Assembly: GCA_025352915.1 (NCBI GenBank)
Contig: JANXSA010000176.1
Span: 1-14,285 of the forward strand
DNA from: Rhodospirillales bacterium
Lineage (GTDB): Bacteria > Pseudomonadota > Alphaproteobacteria > Acetobacterales > Acetobacteraceae
Length of the DNA: 14,285 bases
Direction of reading: 5' to 3'
Positions 1 through 7,025 of the stretch are shown piece after piece (the stretch's first letter is position 1; each line of letters starts with the position of its first letter). The position numbers were made by a program, and so were the translations under genes. The notes under the pieces are model-generated. The model was not told the DNA's origin and made no database searches. It saw only the letters and a program-made list of their open reading frames with translations.

Positions 1-1847
1 GCAGTTGGTGCAGACGATGGCTCCGTCGCCACAGCCGTTGCCGTCACAGCCGCCATCGGTGCCAGCACCGGCGCGTCGGCGATCTCGGTTTGCAGGCGCT
101 GCCAGTAGCGGTCGCCGTAGCGATCGGCCCCCAGCAGCCACAGCGCCGCCCGGGCCAGCACGGCACAGTCGAGCGCCTCGTTCCGCTCCCGCAGCTTGGC
201 CCATTCCTGCCGGCTGAAGCCGCGCTTGTCCTTGGTCGTGCGCAGTTGCTCGGCGACCAGCTGCTTGACCCACTCGACCTCGATGCCGCGCGGCAGATGA
301 ACCCAACCCTGGGGGAAGGCATCGGATTCACCCCGCCCGAGCCAGAGCCGGCGATAGAGATCGGCCTTCCAGGTCGAAACCGACACAGTCCACAGCTTGA
401 GCCCACGCCGCAGCTTCTGGCCGTTGACCAGCGCATCGACCAGCGTCGGTCCCTGCACCGGCTGCGCCCGGTTCCAGCCCTCCACGCCCTTGGTCGGCGC
501 GACCCGCGGATCCCGCAGGTGGCGCAGGTGGCCGTAGACCGACGCCGTATCGCGACCGCCAGTGTCAACGCACAGCTTGGCGATGCGGATCGCGCCGCCA
601 GCAGGTCGCGGCCAGTCCCGCGCCAGCAGCTTGGCCAGTGCCTCCCACGGTGCGCGCTCGCGCGGACTGCCGGGGATCACCACGTGGTCGATCAGCCAGG
701 AGGTGAACCCCTCGGCCCAGCCCCAGACGTCGCACTCGATCCGGTCGTCCTGCACGTCCACGCCCGCGGTCAGCACCAGCACCCCAGCCGGCACCGTGCC
801 GGGGAAAAAATCCTCGCGCCGCTCGACCAGGCGTTCCCAGTCCGGCGCCTCGCCATGCTCCTGCCAGACCTCGCCGAGCACCGTGTTGCGGAAGGTCTTG
901 AGGTCCGCGGGCTTGCCCTGCGCCGCCTCCCAGTCCCGCGCGATCTGCTCCCACGACAGCCAGCCGACCGGCGAATACAACGCCGAGATGTGAAAGCCGA
1001 TCGTGTGCGGGTCAAGTGAGATGGCTGTCGCCTGCCATTCCCCACCGGCCAGCATCGCGGTCTTGTGGTGCTCGCCGATCGCCGCGTCGCAGCCCTCGCA
1101 GTGATATGTGACGCTCGCCGGATTGCCCTTCTCCCAGATCAACCGCTCGAAGCGCAGCCATTGCAGAGCGCCGCAGTGCGGGCACGGCACGAAGAACCGC
1201 CGCTGGTCGCTCATCTGGTATTCCCGTTCGATCCGGCTGCGTCCGGCAAGCGTCGGTGTCGAGACGAGATACGCCTTGCGCCGCCAGCCGAAGGTGCGGG
1301 CGCGGGCTTCGGCCAGCGCGATCGGATCACCCTCACCCTCCACGTCGCCGGGATAGGCATCGACCTCGTCAAGGAACAGGAACCGCGCCGTCATCGAGCG
1401 CAGCCCCACCGCCGAGTTGGCGCCGGTCAGCACCAGGATGCCGCCGGGGAACTCCTTGGACAGCATCGTGTTGCCGCTGTCCCTGGCGCGGGCCGGTGCC
1501 ACGCGCTCGCGCAGGGCTGGCGTCTCCTCCAGCAATGGATCGATCCTCTGCCGGCTGAACCGCTTGGCCAGTTCCACCGTCGGCTGCACCGCCAGCACTG
1601 GCGCCGGCACGTGGTGCATGATGTAGCCCAGCCAGCAATTGCCCCCTTCGCTCGCGCCCACCTGCGCGCCCTTCATGAACACCACGCGGCGAGCGGGGTG
1701 CACCGCGGACAGCGCGTCCATGATGTCCCGCAGATACGGGGTCCGCGATGTGCGCCACGGTCCCGGCTCCGACGAGGCGCGGGTGCTCAGAACGCGGTGC
1801 TGCTCGGCCCATTGGCTGACCGTGAGCTGTGGCGGCGGGCGCAACAT
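1..1847 (-). CDS. Phage terminase large subunit, gpA-like (3' end beyond window)
   Basis: Motor and nuclease that cuts concatemeric phage DNA and pumps it into the prohead. Reading the reverse complement in the frame with codons starting at multiples of 3 gives 615 open codons with no stop before base 1. Visible: an N-terminal segment LTVSQWAEQHRVLS typical of gpA; a deviant Walker A, FMKGAQVGASE, around residues 57-67 (K59); Walker B FLFLDEVD with D160/E161; a zinc-ribbon pair CPHC (222-225) and CEGC (250-253); and a nuclease-type acidic motif GVDVQDDR with D364, D367 and D368. The ATG at 1847 is the only good start, because an in-frame stop lies at 1932-1934 and no other ATG or GTG intervenes. 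A G-rich stretch precedes it. It begins 25 nt after the small-subunit stop. The last roughly 35 visible residues are a low-complexity Ala/Thr tail, so little of the protein is likely missing. The family call is secure; residue roles are inferred from lambda gpA. Confidence 0.95.
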   Translation of the reverse strand, partial: MLRPPPQLTVSQWAEQHRVLSTRASSEPGPWRTSRTPYLRDIMDALSAVHPARRVVFMKGAQVGASEGGNCWLGYIMHHVPAPVLAVQPTVELAKRFSRQRIDPLLEETPALRERVAPARARDSGNTMLSKEFPGGILVLTGANSAVGLRSMTARFLFLDEVDAYPGDVEGEGDPIALAEARARTFGWRRKAYLVSTPTLAGRSRIEREYQMSDQRRFFVPCPHCGALQWLRFERLIWEKGNPASVTYHCEGCDAAIGEHHKTAMLAGGEWQATAISLDPHTIGFHISALYSPVGWLSWEQIARDWEAAQGKPADLKTFRNTVLGEVWQEHGEAPDWERLVERREDFFPGTVPAGVLVLTAGVDVQDDRIECDVWGWAEGFTSWLIDHVVIPGSPRERAPWEALAKLLARDWPRPAGGAIRIAKLCVDTGGRDTASVYGHLRHLRDPRVAPTKGVEGWNRAQPVQGPTLVDALVNGQKLRRGLKLWTVSVSTWKADLYRRLWLGRGESDAFPQGWVHLPRGIEVEWVKQLVAEQLRTTKDKRGFSRQEWAKLRERNEALDCAVLARAALWLLGADRYGDRYWQRLQTEIADAPVLAPMAAVTATAVATEPSSAPT

Positions 1848-1872
1848 CGCGCCCGCCCGCCTGCGGACATGC

Positions 1873-2403
1873 TCAGCGGTCCGTGCTGCGGTTTCCGAGG
1901 CCTGGGGGATCGAAGCGATCTGCGGCCTCCGTCAGTAGATCGGTGACGTGCTGCTGCAGCACGGTCTGCACCAAATGCGGCTCCACCCCGAGATCGGCGG
2001 CGATCAGGCCGGACACCCGGGCGGGCCAGTTCAGCAGCGCGTCGCGCATGGCGCCGGCAATCTCGTCAATCGCAGCATTGGCCGCCGCGGCGTCCAGCAG
2101 CCGGGACTTCTCCTCGTCGAGCGCCAGGCGCCGTGCTTCGACCTTGAGGGCGAGTTCGGCGACCTTGAGGCGGGCGAACGGCGTGGCGTCGGACGACATG
2201 CTGGTGCTCGATCCGCCACCTTGGGCGAGCGGCGACCGTATGGGATCGGCGGTCTCGACCATGCGGCGACGGGTCTTCTCTACATCCCACTGGCCGTCCG
2301 GCTCACGCGCGATGCGCCCGTTGCCGGCGGCCTTGCGCAGCGCGGTCTCGGTGACGCCGATGCGGCGGGCCAGTTCACGGGTCGAGGAGGTCAGCTCCGG
2401 CAT
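1873..2403 (-). CDS. Phage terminase small subunit, Nu1-like
   Basis: Probable DNA-recognition subunit of the packaging terminase, 176 aa. Residues about 8-30 (RELARRIGVTETALRKAAGNG) read as a helix-turn-helix or winged-helix segment like that of Nu1/phage packaging proteins. It is followed by a short linker, a charged helical stretch at about 75-105, probably coiled coil and probably for dimerisation, and a C-terminal helical part that ends close to the gpA start. The ATG at 2403 is preceded by GGAGGGGGCCGC, a strong ribosome binding site. Position immediately upstream of the gpA-type large subunit on the same strand strongly supports the call. Sequence-level similarity to a specific Nu1 was not computed. 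Confidence 0.85.
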   Translation of the reverse strand: MPELTSSTRELARRIGVTETALRKAAGNGRIAREPDGQWDVEKTRRRMVETADPIRSPLAQGGGSSTSMSSDATPFARLKVAELALKVEARRLALDEEKSRLLDAAAANAAIDEIAGAMRDALLNWPARVSGLIAADLGVEPHLVQTVLQQHVTDLLTEAADRFDPPGLGNRSTDR

Positions 2404-2579
2404 GGCGGCCCCCTCCCGCCGCGCGCTCAGGCCCGGCCGAGGGCAGCCTCATGATCTGATCGATCGGGCACAAACGAAGCAATCATTCTGCGCTCAATCT
2501 GACTTGGCTGTGCCGCGCCCCAGCGCGAAGTGTCCATCACGCGCAGGGGACCCCGCCCCGCCAGGCAGGAGCAGCAGAG
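2404..2579. promoter_or_regulatory. Divergent intergenic region between terminase and antisense cassette
   Basis: This 176-nt gap lies between two start codons that point away from each other, so promoters for the leftward packaging genes and the rightward DUF3489 cassette probably lie here. It contains a GATC-rich patch (TGATCTGATCGATCGG-like, around 2453-2469) and a less GC-rich stretch at about 2470-2510. I could not pick convincing -35/-10 pairs on either strand. Ribosome binding sites sit at both edges. Confidence 0.4.
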
Positions 2580-2948
2580 ATGACCAACACCAACATCCCG
2601 CAGACCCGGAACCGGGAGTGGGGGTTCTTCGGAACCATGTCCCACCACGCCGATCCCGAGCGTGCCTGGGACATCGCGCTGGCCTTCATCGCCGGCACCA
2701 CCGGGTGCAGCCCCGACGCCACGCGCGCCTTCCTGGACAGCCGCCACGGGCGCCACTTCGCGGACGAGGTCAGCAACCGCCTCGCGGAGGGCAAGGCCCT
2801 GGCCAGCGCGATCAACGCCGCCACGGCAACCTGGATGGGTTGGCGGATCAGCGCCCGCACCGCCCACGAGACCGGCATCCCCCGAGGGCTGCCCTACCTC
2901 ACCGGCTACGTCCTGCATGCCGAGATCGAGGCCGATACCGCCGAGTAA
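2580..2948 (+). CDS. Hypothetical protein, 122 aa, first gene of antisense cassette
   Basis: No family that I can name with confidence. The protein is soluble-looking, with no signal peptide or membrane segment. It has an Asn/Thr-rich start, then a mostly helical body: WDIALAFIAGTTG at about residues 30-42, a helix around FLDSRHGRHFADEV, an Ala-rich helix ending TWMGWRI, and the ending TGIPRGLPYLTGYV. The ATG at 2580 is preceded by AGGAG with a 7-8 nt spacer, a good ribosome binding site. It runs opposite to all surrounding phage genes, and the DUF3489 gene follows about 100 nt later on the same strand, so the two are probably co-transcribed. I have an impression that similar small proteins accompany DUF3489 genes in alphaproteobacteria, but this is memory and not shown here. 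Confidence 0.75.
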   Translation: MTNTNIPQTRNREWGFFGTMSHHADPERAWDIALAFIAGTTGCSPDATRAFLDSRHGRHFADEVSNRLAEGKALASAINAATATWMGWRISARTAHETGIPRGLPYLTGYVLHAEIEADTAE

Positions 2949-2967
2949 CGCGCCTCCCGCCGCCACC

Positions 2968-2995
2968 GCCCCGCCCGGCTTCTGCCCGGCGGGGC
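2968..2995 (+). terminator. Strong GC-rich hairpin between orf122 and the DUF3489 gene
   Basis: Two 12-nt arms, GCCCCGCCCGGC (2968-2979) and GCCCGGCGGGGC (2984-2995), pair with one mismatch around the loop TTCT. It lies 20 nt after the stop of the 122-aa gene. There is no T-tract, so it is not a canonical intrinsic terminator. It could attenuate transcription, protect the upstream mRNA end, or be one of the chance hairpins common at this GC content. Confidence 0.4.
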
Positions 2996-3049
2996 TCCAG
3001 GCAGTAGCAGGCGCCCGATGGTCGGGTGCCGCTACACCGGAGCACGCAG

Positions 3050-3847
3050 ATGAGCCTTTCCCCCGCCGCCGCCATCGTCCTGACCCGCGCCGCCGAACGC
3101 CCGGACCGCCGCCTCGAATTCCACCGCAAGCTGCCCACTGCCGCGCGCCACAAGATGATCGACGCCATGCTGCGCGACAGCCTGATCGTCGAGAGCCGGG
3201 GCGATTACCGGTTCGGCGCCGGCGCGCTCCTGATCGAAGACTCCGCGACCGGACTGATGCTGACCACCTTGGCCCTGACCGACGCCGGCTTCCGCGCCCT
3301 GAACCTCGACCCGGCCGGCACTGACGAAACGCCCGGCACCGGCGCCACTGTCGCGCCCACGACGGCCTCTGACGCCGCGGTGGCACAGGAGGCCATGGCC
3401 GTCGCCGATGCCATCGACGCCGCAACCGCGGCGCCCACGCCACGCGATACCGCACGGATCACCCTGCGCGACGCCGCCACGGCCGTGCTTGCTGCCTGGG
3501 ATGACCAGGACAACCGCGACACCGACATCATCGCCGCCCTGGAGGCGCCAATGGGCACCCTGCGCACCCTGCTGGCCGAGAAGGCACCGCGTCCCGACAA
3601 CACGCCGCGCAAGCCGCGTGAGGGCACCAAGCAGGAGGCGGTGCTGACGATGCTCCGCCGCACCGAGGGCGCGACGGTGGCGCAGATCGCCGAGGCAACG
3701 GGATGGGCCAGCCACACCGTCCGCGGCTTCCTGGCCGGGCTGAAGAAGAAGGGCATCAAGGTCGAGGCCCTGGAGCGGGTCCGGATGGTCGGCCCCAACA
3801 AGGAAGGCGCGAGGGGCTCCTTCACCATCTACCACGTGGCTGCCTGA
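3050..3847 (+). CDS. DUF3489 domain protein (winged-helix-like, probable DNA-binding)
   Basis: 265 aa. The N-terminal part (about residues 28-85) contains KLPTAARHKMIDAMLRDSL and an LTLALTDAGFRAL-like segment that reads as a small winged-helix fold. Residues about 90-135 are an Ala/Thr-rich linker. The C-terminal 193-265 match the DUF3489 pattern: TKQEAVLTMLRR, EGATVAQIAEATGW, HTVRGFLAGLKKKG, then a short basic end finishing FTIYHVAA. The helix-turn-helix at 208-232 suggests DNA binding, and a regulatory role is inference. I chose the ATG at 3050 because GGAG lies 7 nt upstream; an in-frame GTG at 3026 would add 8 residues without a good ribosome binding site. Middle gene of the antisense cassette; the next gene starts 10 nt after its stop. 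Confidence 0.88.
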   Translation: MSLSPAAAIVLTRAAERPDRRLEFHRKLPTAARHKMIDAMLRDSLIVESRGDYRFGAGALLIEDSATGLMLTTLALTDAGFRALNLDPAGTDETPGTGATVAPTTASDAAVAQEAMAVADAIDAATAAPTPRDTARITLRDAATAVLAAWDDQDNRDTDIIAALEAPMGTLRTLLAEKAPRPDNTPRKPREGTKQEAVLTMLRRTEGATVAQIAEATGWASHTVRGFLAGLKKKGIKVEALERVRMVGPNKEGARGSFTIYHVAA

Positions 3848-3857
3848 GAACGCGGCG

Positions 3858-4214
3858 ATGTCCCGCGAGAGACGCTGGATCATCCTGGCCGCGGATGGCC
3901 GGCACTCCACCCTGGGGTGCCACGCCCCACCAGACGAGGAGGAGGTGGCGAAAGCCGCCTCCGCCCTCGCGGCGGTTGGGCTTGCCGGCTGGTATGTCAT
4001 CCTCGACGGCGACTATTGGTCGCGACGCGCGCCTGTCGCGCTCACCATGGTGCAGCCCTTGGCTCACGCGACCGACGCCGGCTGGCCCGCAGCCGAGGCC
4101 GCATTCGAGGCACTGCGCGTCGCAGCGACGTCGTCGAAAGTCCGATCCTCGCCATCCAGCACAGCGACCTCGCCGGTGATGTCCTGCCAGCGCCGCACAA
4201 TCACATCGACATAG
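3858..4214 (+). CDS. Hypothetical protein, 118 aa, last gene of antisense cassette
   Basis: Small cytosolic protein of unrecognised family. The first ~90 residues look like a real folded domain: RRWIILAADGRHSTLG near the start, a helical EEEVAKAASALAAVGL segment, GWYVILDGDYWSRR, VALTMVQPLA, and an Ala/Glu-rich helix ending FEALRVAA. The last ~30 residues are Ser/Thr-rich and low complexity. It starts 10 nt after the DUF3489 stop with only a weak GAGA upstream, so it probably depends on translation of the preceding gene. Its last 50 codons overlap the 3' end of the opposing methyltransferase gene by 151 nt. Both tails in the overlap are low in complexity, so both reading frames can be real. 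Confidence 0.65.
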   Translation: MSRERRWIILAADGRHSTLGCHAPPDEEEVAKAASALAAVGLAGWYVILDGDYWSRRAPVALTMVQPLAHATDAGWPAAEAAFEALRVAATSSKVRSSPSSTATSPVMSCQRRTITST

Positions 4215-5341
4215 GCCGGGTCGATCTCCAGCAGTACCGCCCGTCGCCCCGTCCGCTCCGCGGCGATCATCGTCGTGCCGGAGCCGCCGAACGGATCAAG
4301 CACCGTGTCGCGGTGCTTGCTGCTATTGCGGATCGCCCGCTCGACCAGCGCCACTGGCTTCATCGTGGGATGCAGGTCGTTGCGCGCCGGCTTGTCGAAG
4401 TGCCAGACATTCCCCTGGTTGCGGGCACCACACCAGTAGTGCTGGCTGCCGGCCTTCCAGCCATAGAGCATCGCCTCGAACTGCTGGTGGTAGTCGGCGC
4501 GGCCCAGCGCGAAAGTGTTCTTCGCCCAGATGATGGTGCTGGACCACTTGCCGCCGGCGTCCTGCCAGGCGCGGTGCAGCCTCGGCCATTCCGATGTGGA
4601 CATGCAGACGTAGCTGGCGCCTTTGGTCACATGCAGCAGGTTGGTCAGCGCGGGCCGGATGAAGTCCAGAAAGCCCCCGCCCAGCGCATCGTTGGCGATG
4701 GTCATCTTGGCGGCGGTGCCACCCTCGTAGGCGACATTGTAGGGAGGGTCGAGGAACGCCATGTCGGCCAGCTGATCGGCGCCCAGGGCGCGTTGCACGT
4801 CCGCCAGTTTGGTGGCATCGCCGCACAGCACCCGGTGCTCGCCGCAGCGCCAGAGGTCCCCAGTGCGTGACACCGGCACCGCTGGCAGGGGTGGTGCTTC
4901 ATCGGCGGCGTCCGCATCGCCACCATCCGCGGCGGCAAGCAACTGGTCGAGTTCCGGCCCAGAGAAGCCGAGCACGTCGAGGTCGACGATACCCTCGTCC
5001 CGAATGAGCGCCAGTTCGGAGGCCAGCAACGCCTCGTCCCAGCCGGAGTTGAGCGCGATCTGGTTGTCCGCCAGGCGCAACGCGCGGGCCTGCGCCTCGG
5101 TCAGGTGGGCGAGCAGGATTGCCGGCACACTCGCCATGCCCAGCCGCTTCGCTGCCAGCACGCGGCCATGGCCCGCGACCAGCACGCCTGTGGCGTCGAT
5201 CAATACCGGGTTCACGAAGCCGAACTCGGCGATGGAGGCGGCGATCTGGGCGACCTGAGTGTCGGAGTGGGTGCGGGCATTCGCGGCATACGGCACCAGC
5301 GATGCCACCGGCACCGCGACCACGGCGATCTCAGGCTGCAT
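4064..5341 (-). CDS. ParB-N domain / DNA methyltransferase fusion, DPPY type
   Basis: 425 aa, probably modifying adenine-N6 in DNA with S-adenosylmethionine. Residues about 5-95 form a ParB/Srx-type N-terminal domain (ASLVPYAANARTHSD, then AGHGRVLAAKRLG at about 56-68 and LRLADNQIALNSGWD). An acidic/Pro linker follows at 138-158. The beta-class methyltransferase part has GDLWRCGEHRVLCGD, catalytic DPPYN (198-202), the HPTMKP motif (334-339) and the SAM-binding FGGSGTT (351-357). The order DPPY before FxGxG is diagnostic of the beta group. The ATG at 5341 overlaps the upstream methyltransferase stop by 11 nt and has GGAGG six nt upstream. No cognate restriction enzyme is visible, so it is an orphan phage methyltransferase. 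Adenine specificity is inferred from DPPY. Confidence 0.92.
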   Translation of the reverse strand: MQPEIAVVAVPVASLVPYAANARTHSDTQVAQIAASIAEFGFVNPVLIDATGVLVAGHGRVLAAKRLGMASVPAILLAHLTEAQARALRLADNQIALNSGWDEALLASELALIRDEGIVDLDVLGFSGPELDQLLAAADGGDADAADEAPPLPAVPVSRTGDLWRCGEHRVLCGDATKLADVQRALGADQLADMAFLDPPYNVAYEGGTAAKMTIANDALGGGFLDFIRPALTNLLHVTKGASYVCMSTSEWPRLHRAWQDAGGKWSSTIIWAKNTFALGRADYHQQFEAMLYGWKAGSQHYWCGARNQGNVWHFDKPARNDLHPTMKPVALVERAIRNSSKHRDTVLDPFGGSGTTMIAAERTGRRAVLLEIDPAYVDVIVRRWQDITGEVAVLDGEDRTFDDVAATRSASNAASAAGQPASVA

Positions 5342-6803
5342 CGGCGGCCTCCATCACCTTGGTGCGGTCCGCGGCCACGACGTCATAGTCCCGCCCATCG
5401 CTATCCAGCGTCACGGGAAGATCGGGATGCACTTGCCGCCACCGCGCGATCGCCAGATCGACATAGGCTGGCGCCAGTTCGATCGCCCGGACGCGGCGCC
5501 CGGTGCGTTGCCCCGCCAGCAGCGTGGTGCCGGAACCGCAGAAGGGTTCGAACACGAGATCGCCCTCGTTGGCGTAGGTCTCCATCAGGAAGGCTGGCAG
5601 CTTCACCGGGAACACCGCGGGGTGCTCGACCTCGATGCCGCGCTCCTTGTGCCGGGTGATCCGCACCACGTTGTCGGGGATCCGGAAGTCCTGGATCGGC
5701 CGCCCCAAGTGGGAGTTGCCGCTCATCGTGCCGTCCGCCCGGCGCAAGCCGGACATCAGCAGCGGGTCGCCCGCCCATTTGCAGGGAATGATCTTGTTCG
5801 CCTGCCGCGCCTGGCGATTGAAGTGGAACAGGAACTCGAAGCTGGGCGCCAGGCGCCCGTTCCAATCGCCCGGCAAACCAGGACCTTGATCCCAGACGTA
5901 GAGACCGAATCGCCGCCAGCCGGTCGTCCGCATCCACTCGATCCAGCCCTGCCAGTAGGGATGCCACTCGTTGTCGCGATGGGTGAGCCCGAGATTGACC
6001 AGCACCTGGGCGTCGTCGGTGAGGACATCGCCAGCGTGCTGGAACACGCCCTGCATCAGCGCGTCCCAGTCGCCGATACCGCCGGTGGTGTAGTTCCGTT
6101 GGCTGCCATACGGCGGCGAGGTGAACAGCAGAGCCGCACGTTCGCCGGCCATCAGGCGGGCGACACACGTGCCTTCGGTGCTGTCACCGCAGAGCAGCCG
6201 ATGCTCGCCTAGAAGCCACAGGTCGCCGGGGCGTGTGACGGCGGCGCGGGGTGGTTCGGGTGCCGCGTCGGCGGGATCAACGGCATCGGCATCGGCATCG
6301 TCGCCGCTGCCTGCGGGCTCGCCATCGGCGTCGGCGCCCTCCGGCTCATCCCGCGCATCGCCATCGGTGACGGCCTCGTGCGCGGCGGCCAGGATCGCGC
6401 CGATCTCCTCCTGAGAGAACCCGATCGCCAGCAGATCGACGTCGCCAGCCTCCTGCAATTCGGCCAGCGCATCGCGCAACAGCGCCTGGTCCCATGTCGC
6501 GTTCTCGGCGATGCGGTTGTCAGCCAGCCGCAGCGCCTCCTTCTGCGCCGGCAACAGGTGCCGCAGCACGATTACCGGCACCTTGGCGATGCCCAGCGCC
6601 AGCGCCGCGTCCAACCGGCCGTGGCCGGCGATCAGCACGCCATCCTCGTCCACCAGCAGCGGGTTGGTGAACCCGAACGCCAGCATGCTCGCCTTGATCT
6701 GCTCCAGCTGCTCGACCGAGTGCACCCGCGCATTGCCGGCATACGGGCGCAGATCGGCTGCCGGGCGCAGCACGATCTTCGCCGCCATCCAGGGAAGCTG
6801 CAT
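5331..6803 (-). CDS. ParB-N domain / DNA methyltransferase fusion, SPPY type
   Basis: 490 aa, a paralogue of the downstream gene with a different active site. ParB-like domain at about residues 10-110 (VLRPAADLRPYAGNARVHS, AGHGRLDAALALG around 59-71, LRLADNRIAENATWD). A long acidic linker (about 145-187, Asp/Ala/Glu/Gly-rich) is encoded partly by a small GGCATC tandem repeat near 6281-6298. The methyltransferase part has GDLWLLGEHRLLCGD, TSPPYGS (228-234), a long variable target-recognition region, EHPAVFPVKLP (393-403) and FCGSGTT (421-427). SPPY is usual in N4-cytosine and some other beta-class enzymes, so this one may modify a different base from its neighbour. I set the start at the ATG at 6803; upstream in-frame codons reach 6902 but run into the repeat region and look non-coding. 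Co-transcribed with the next gene. Confidence 0.9.
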   Translation of the reverse strand: MQLPWMAAKIVLRPAADLRPYAGNARVHSVEQLEQIKASMLAFGFTNPLLVDEDGVLIAGHGRLDAALALGIAKVPVIVLRHLLPAQKEALRLADNRIAENATWDQALLRDALAELQEAGDVDLLAIGFSQEEIGAILAAAHEAVTDGDARDEPEGADADGEPAGSGDDADADAVDPADAAPEPPRAAVTRPGDLWLLGEHRLLCGDSTEGTCVARLMAGERAALLFTSPPYGSQRNYTTGGIGDWDALMQGVFQHAGDVLTDDAQVLVNLGLTHRDNEWHPYWQGWIEWMRTTGWRRFGLYVWDQGPGLPGDWNGRLAPSFEFLFHFNRQARQANKIIPCKWAGDPLLMSGLRRADGTMSGNSHLGRPIQDFRIPDNVVRITRHKERGIEVEHPAVFPVKLPAFLMETYANEGDLVFEPFCGSGTTLLAGQRTGRRVRAIELAPAYVDLAIARWRQVHPDLPVTLDSDGRDYDVVAADRTKVMEAADAA

Positions 6804-6838
6804 GGGCACCGTCCGGATTGTCGGGGTGGAATGGGGAA

Positions 6839-6954
6839 GTGCGAACTGCGAACCGTGGCGGTTCTGCCACGGGGTGCGAACCTCAACGCGGTCGCGACCC
6901 ACAAAATTGGCGGAAGTCTGCGGCTATCGGCTCAGTGGGTGCGAACTGCGAACC
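6839..6954. repeat. Five copies of TGCGAAC (iteron-like) upstream of the methyltransferase
   Basis: The heptamer TGCGAAC occurs at 6840-6846, 6847-6853, 6875-6881, 6940-6946 and 6947-6953. The two tandem pairs form identical 16-mers GTGCGAACTGCGAACC at 6839-6854 and 6939-6954, exactly 100 nt apart. The single copy shares the longer GGGTGCGAAC with the right-hand block. I noticed no other copy elsewhere in the window. The cluster lies 36-151 nt upstream of the methyltransferase ATG. Candidate roles are operator sites, a ParB-domain binding site or origin-like iterons; none is proven. Confidence 0.8.
6850..6872. promoter_or_regulatory. Operator-like palindrome and overlapping hairpin in the repeat cluster
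   Basis: GAACCGTGGCGGTTC at 6850-6864 is a perfect inverted repeat with 6-nt arms and a TGG centre. It overlaps a second inverted repeat, CCGTGGC (6853-6859) with GCCACGG (6866-6872), around the loop GGTTCT. The two structures are mutually exclusive. The position, about 50 nt upstream of the methyltransferase start, suggests an operator or leader structure. Confidence 0.5.
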
Positions 6955-7025
6955 ATGTTTTTGAGCTGGCGCTAGCGGTCTATCGCGCTCCTGCCCCCCG
7001 CATCGATCCGGCTCTGGAAGGAACC

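Noticed and set aside
90..1946. Long plus-strand ORFs opposite the terminase (90-1019, 1065-1946) and minus-strand fragments 44-568, 565-954, 770-1045, 1369-1812
   Set aside because: The reverse-complement frame with codons at multiples of 3 encodes a full gpA-like terminase with Walker, zinc and nuclease motifs. The other frames are low-complexity Arg/Ala/Pro shadows common in GC-rich DNA.
2427..4000. Minus-strand ORFs of 342 and 322 aa (2427-3455, 3032-4000) opposite the DUF3489 cassette
   Set aside because: Gly/Ala/Arg-rich products without recognisable motifs; the plus strand holds a clear DUF3489 protein and partners with ribosome binding sites.
6839..6954. Alphaproteobacterial LexA box in the repeat cluster
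   Set aside because: The known box is GTTC-N7-GTTC. Here the reverse strand gives GTTC-N3-GTTC (7-nt period), which does not fit the spacing.
6839..6954. CRISPR array
   Set aside because: Repeat unit is only 7 nt (16 nt when paired), with unequal spacing and only a few copies; no cas genes are present.
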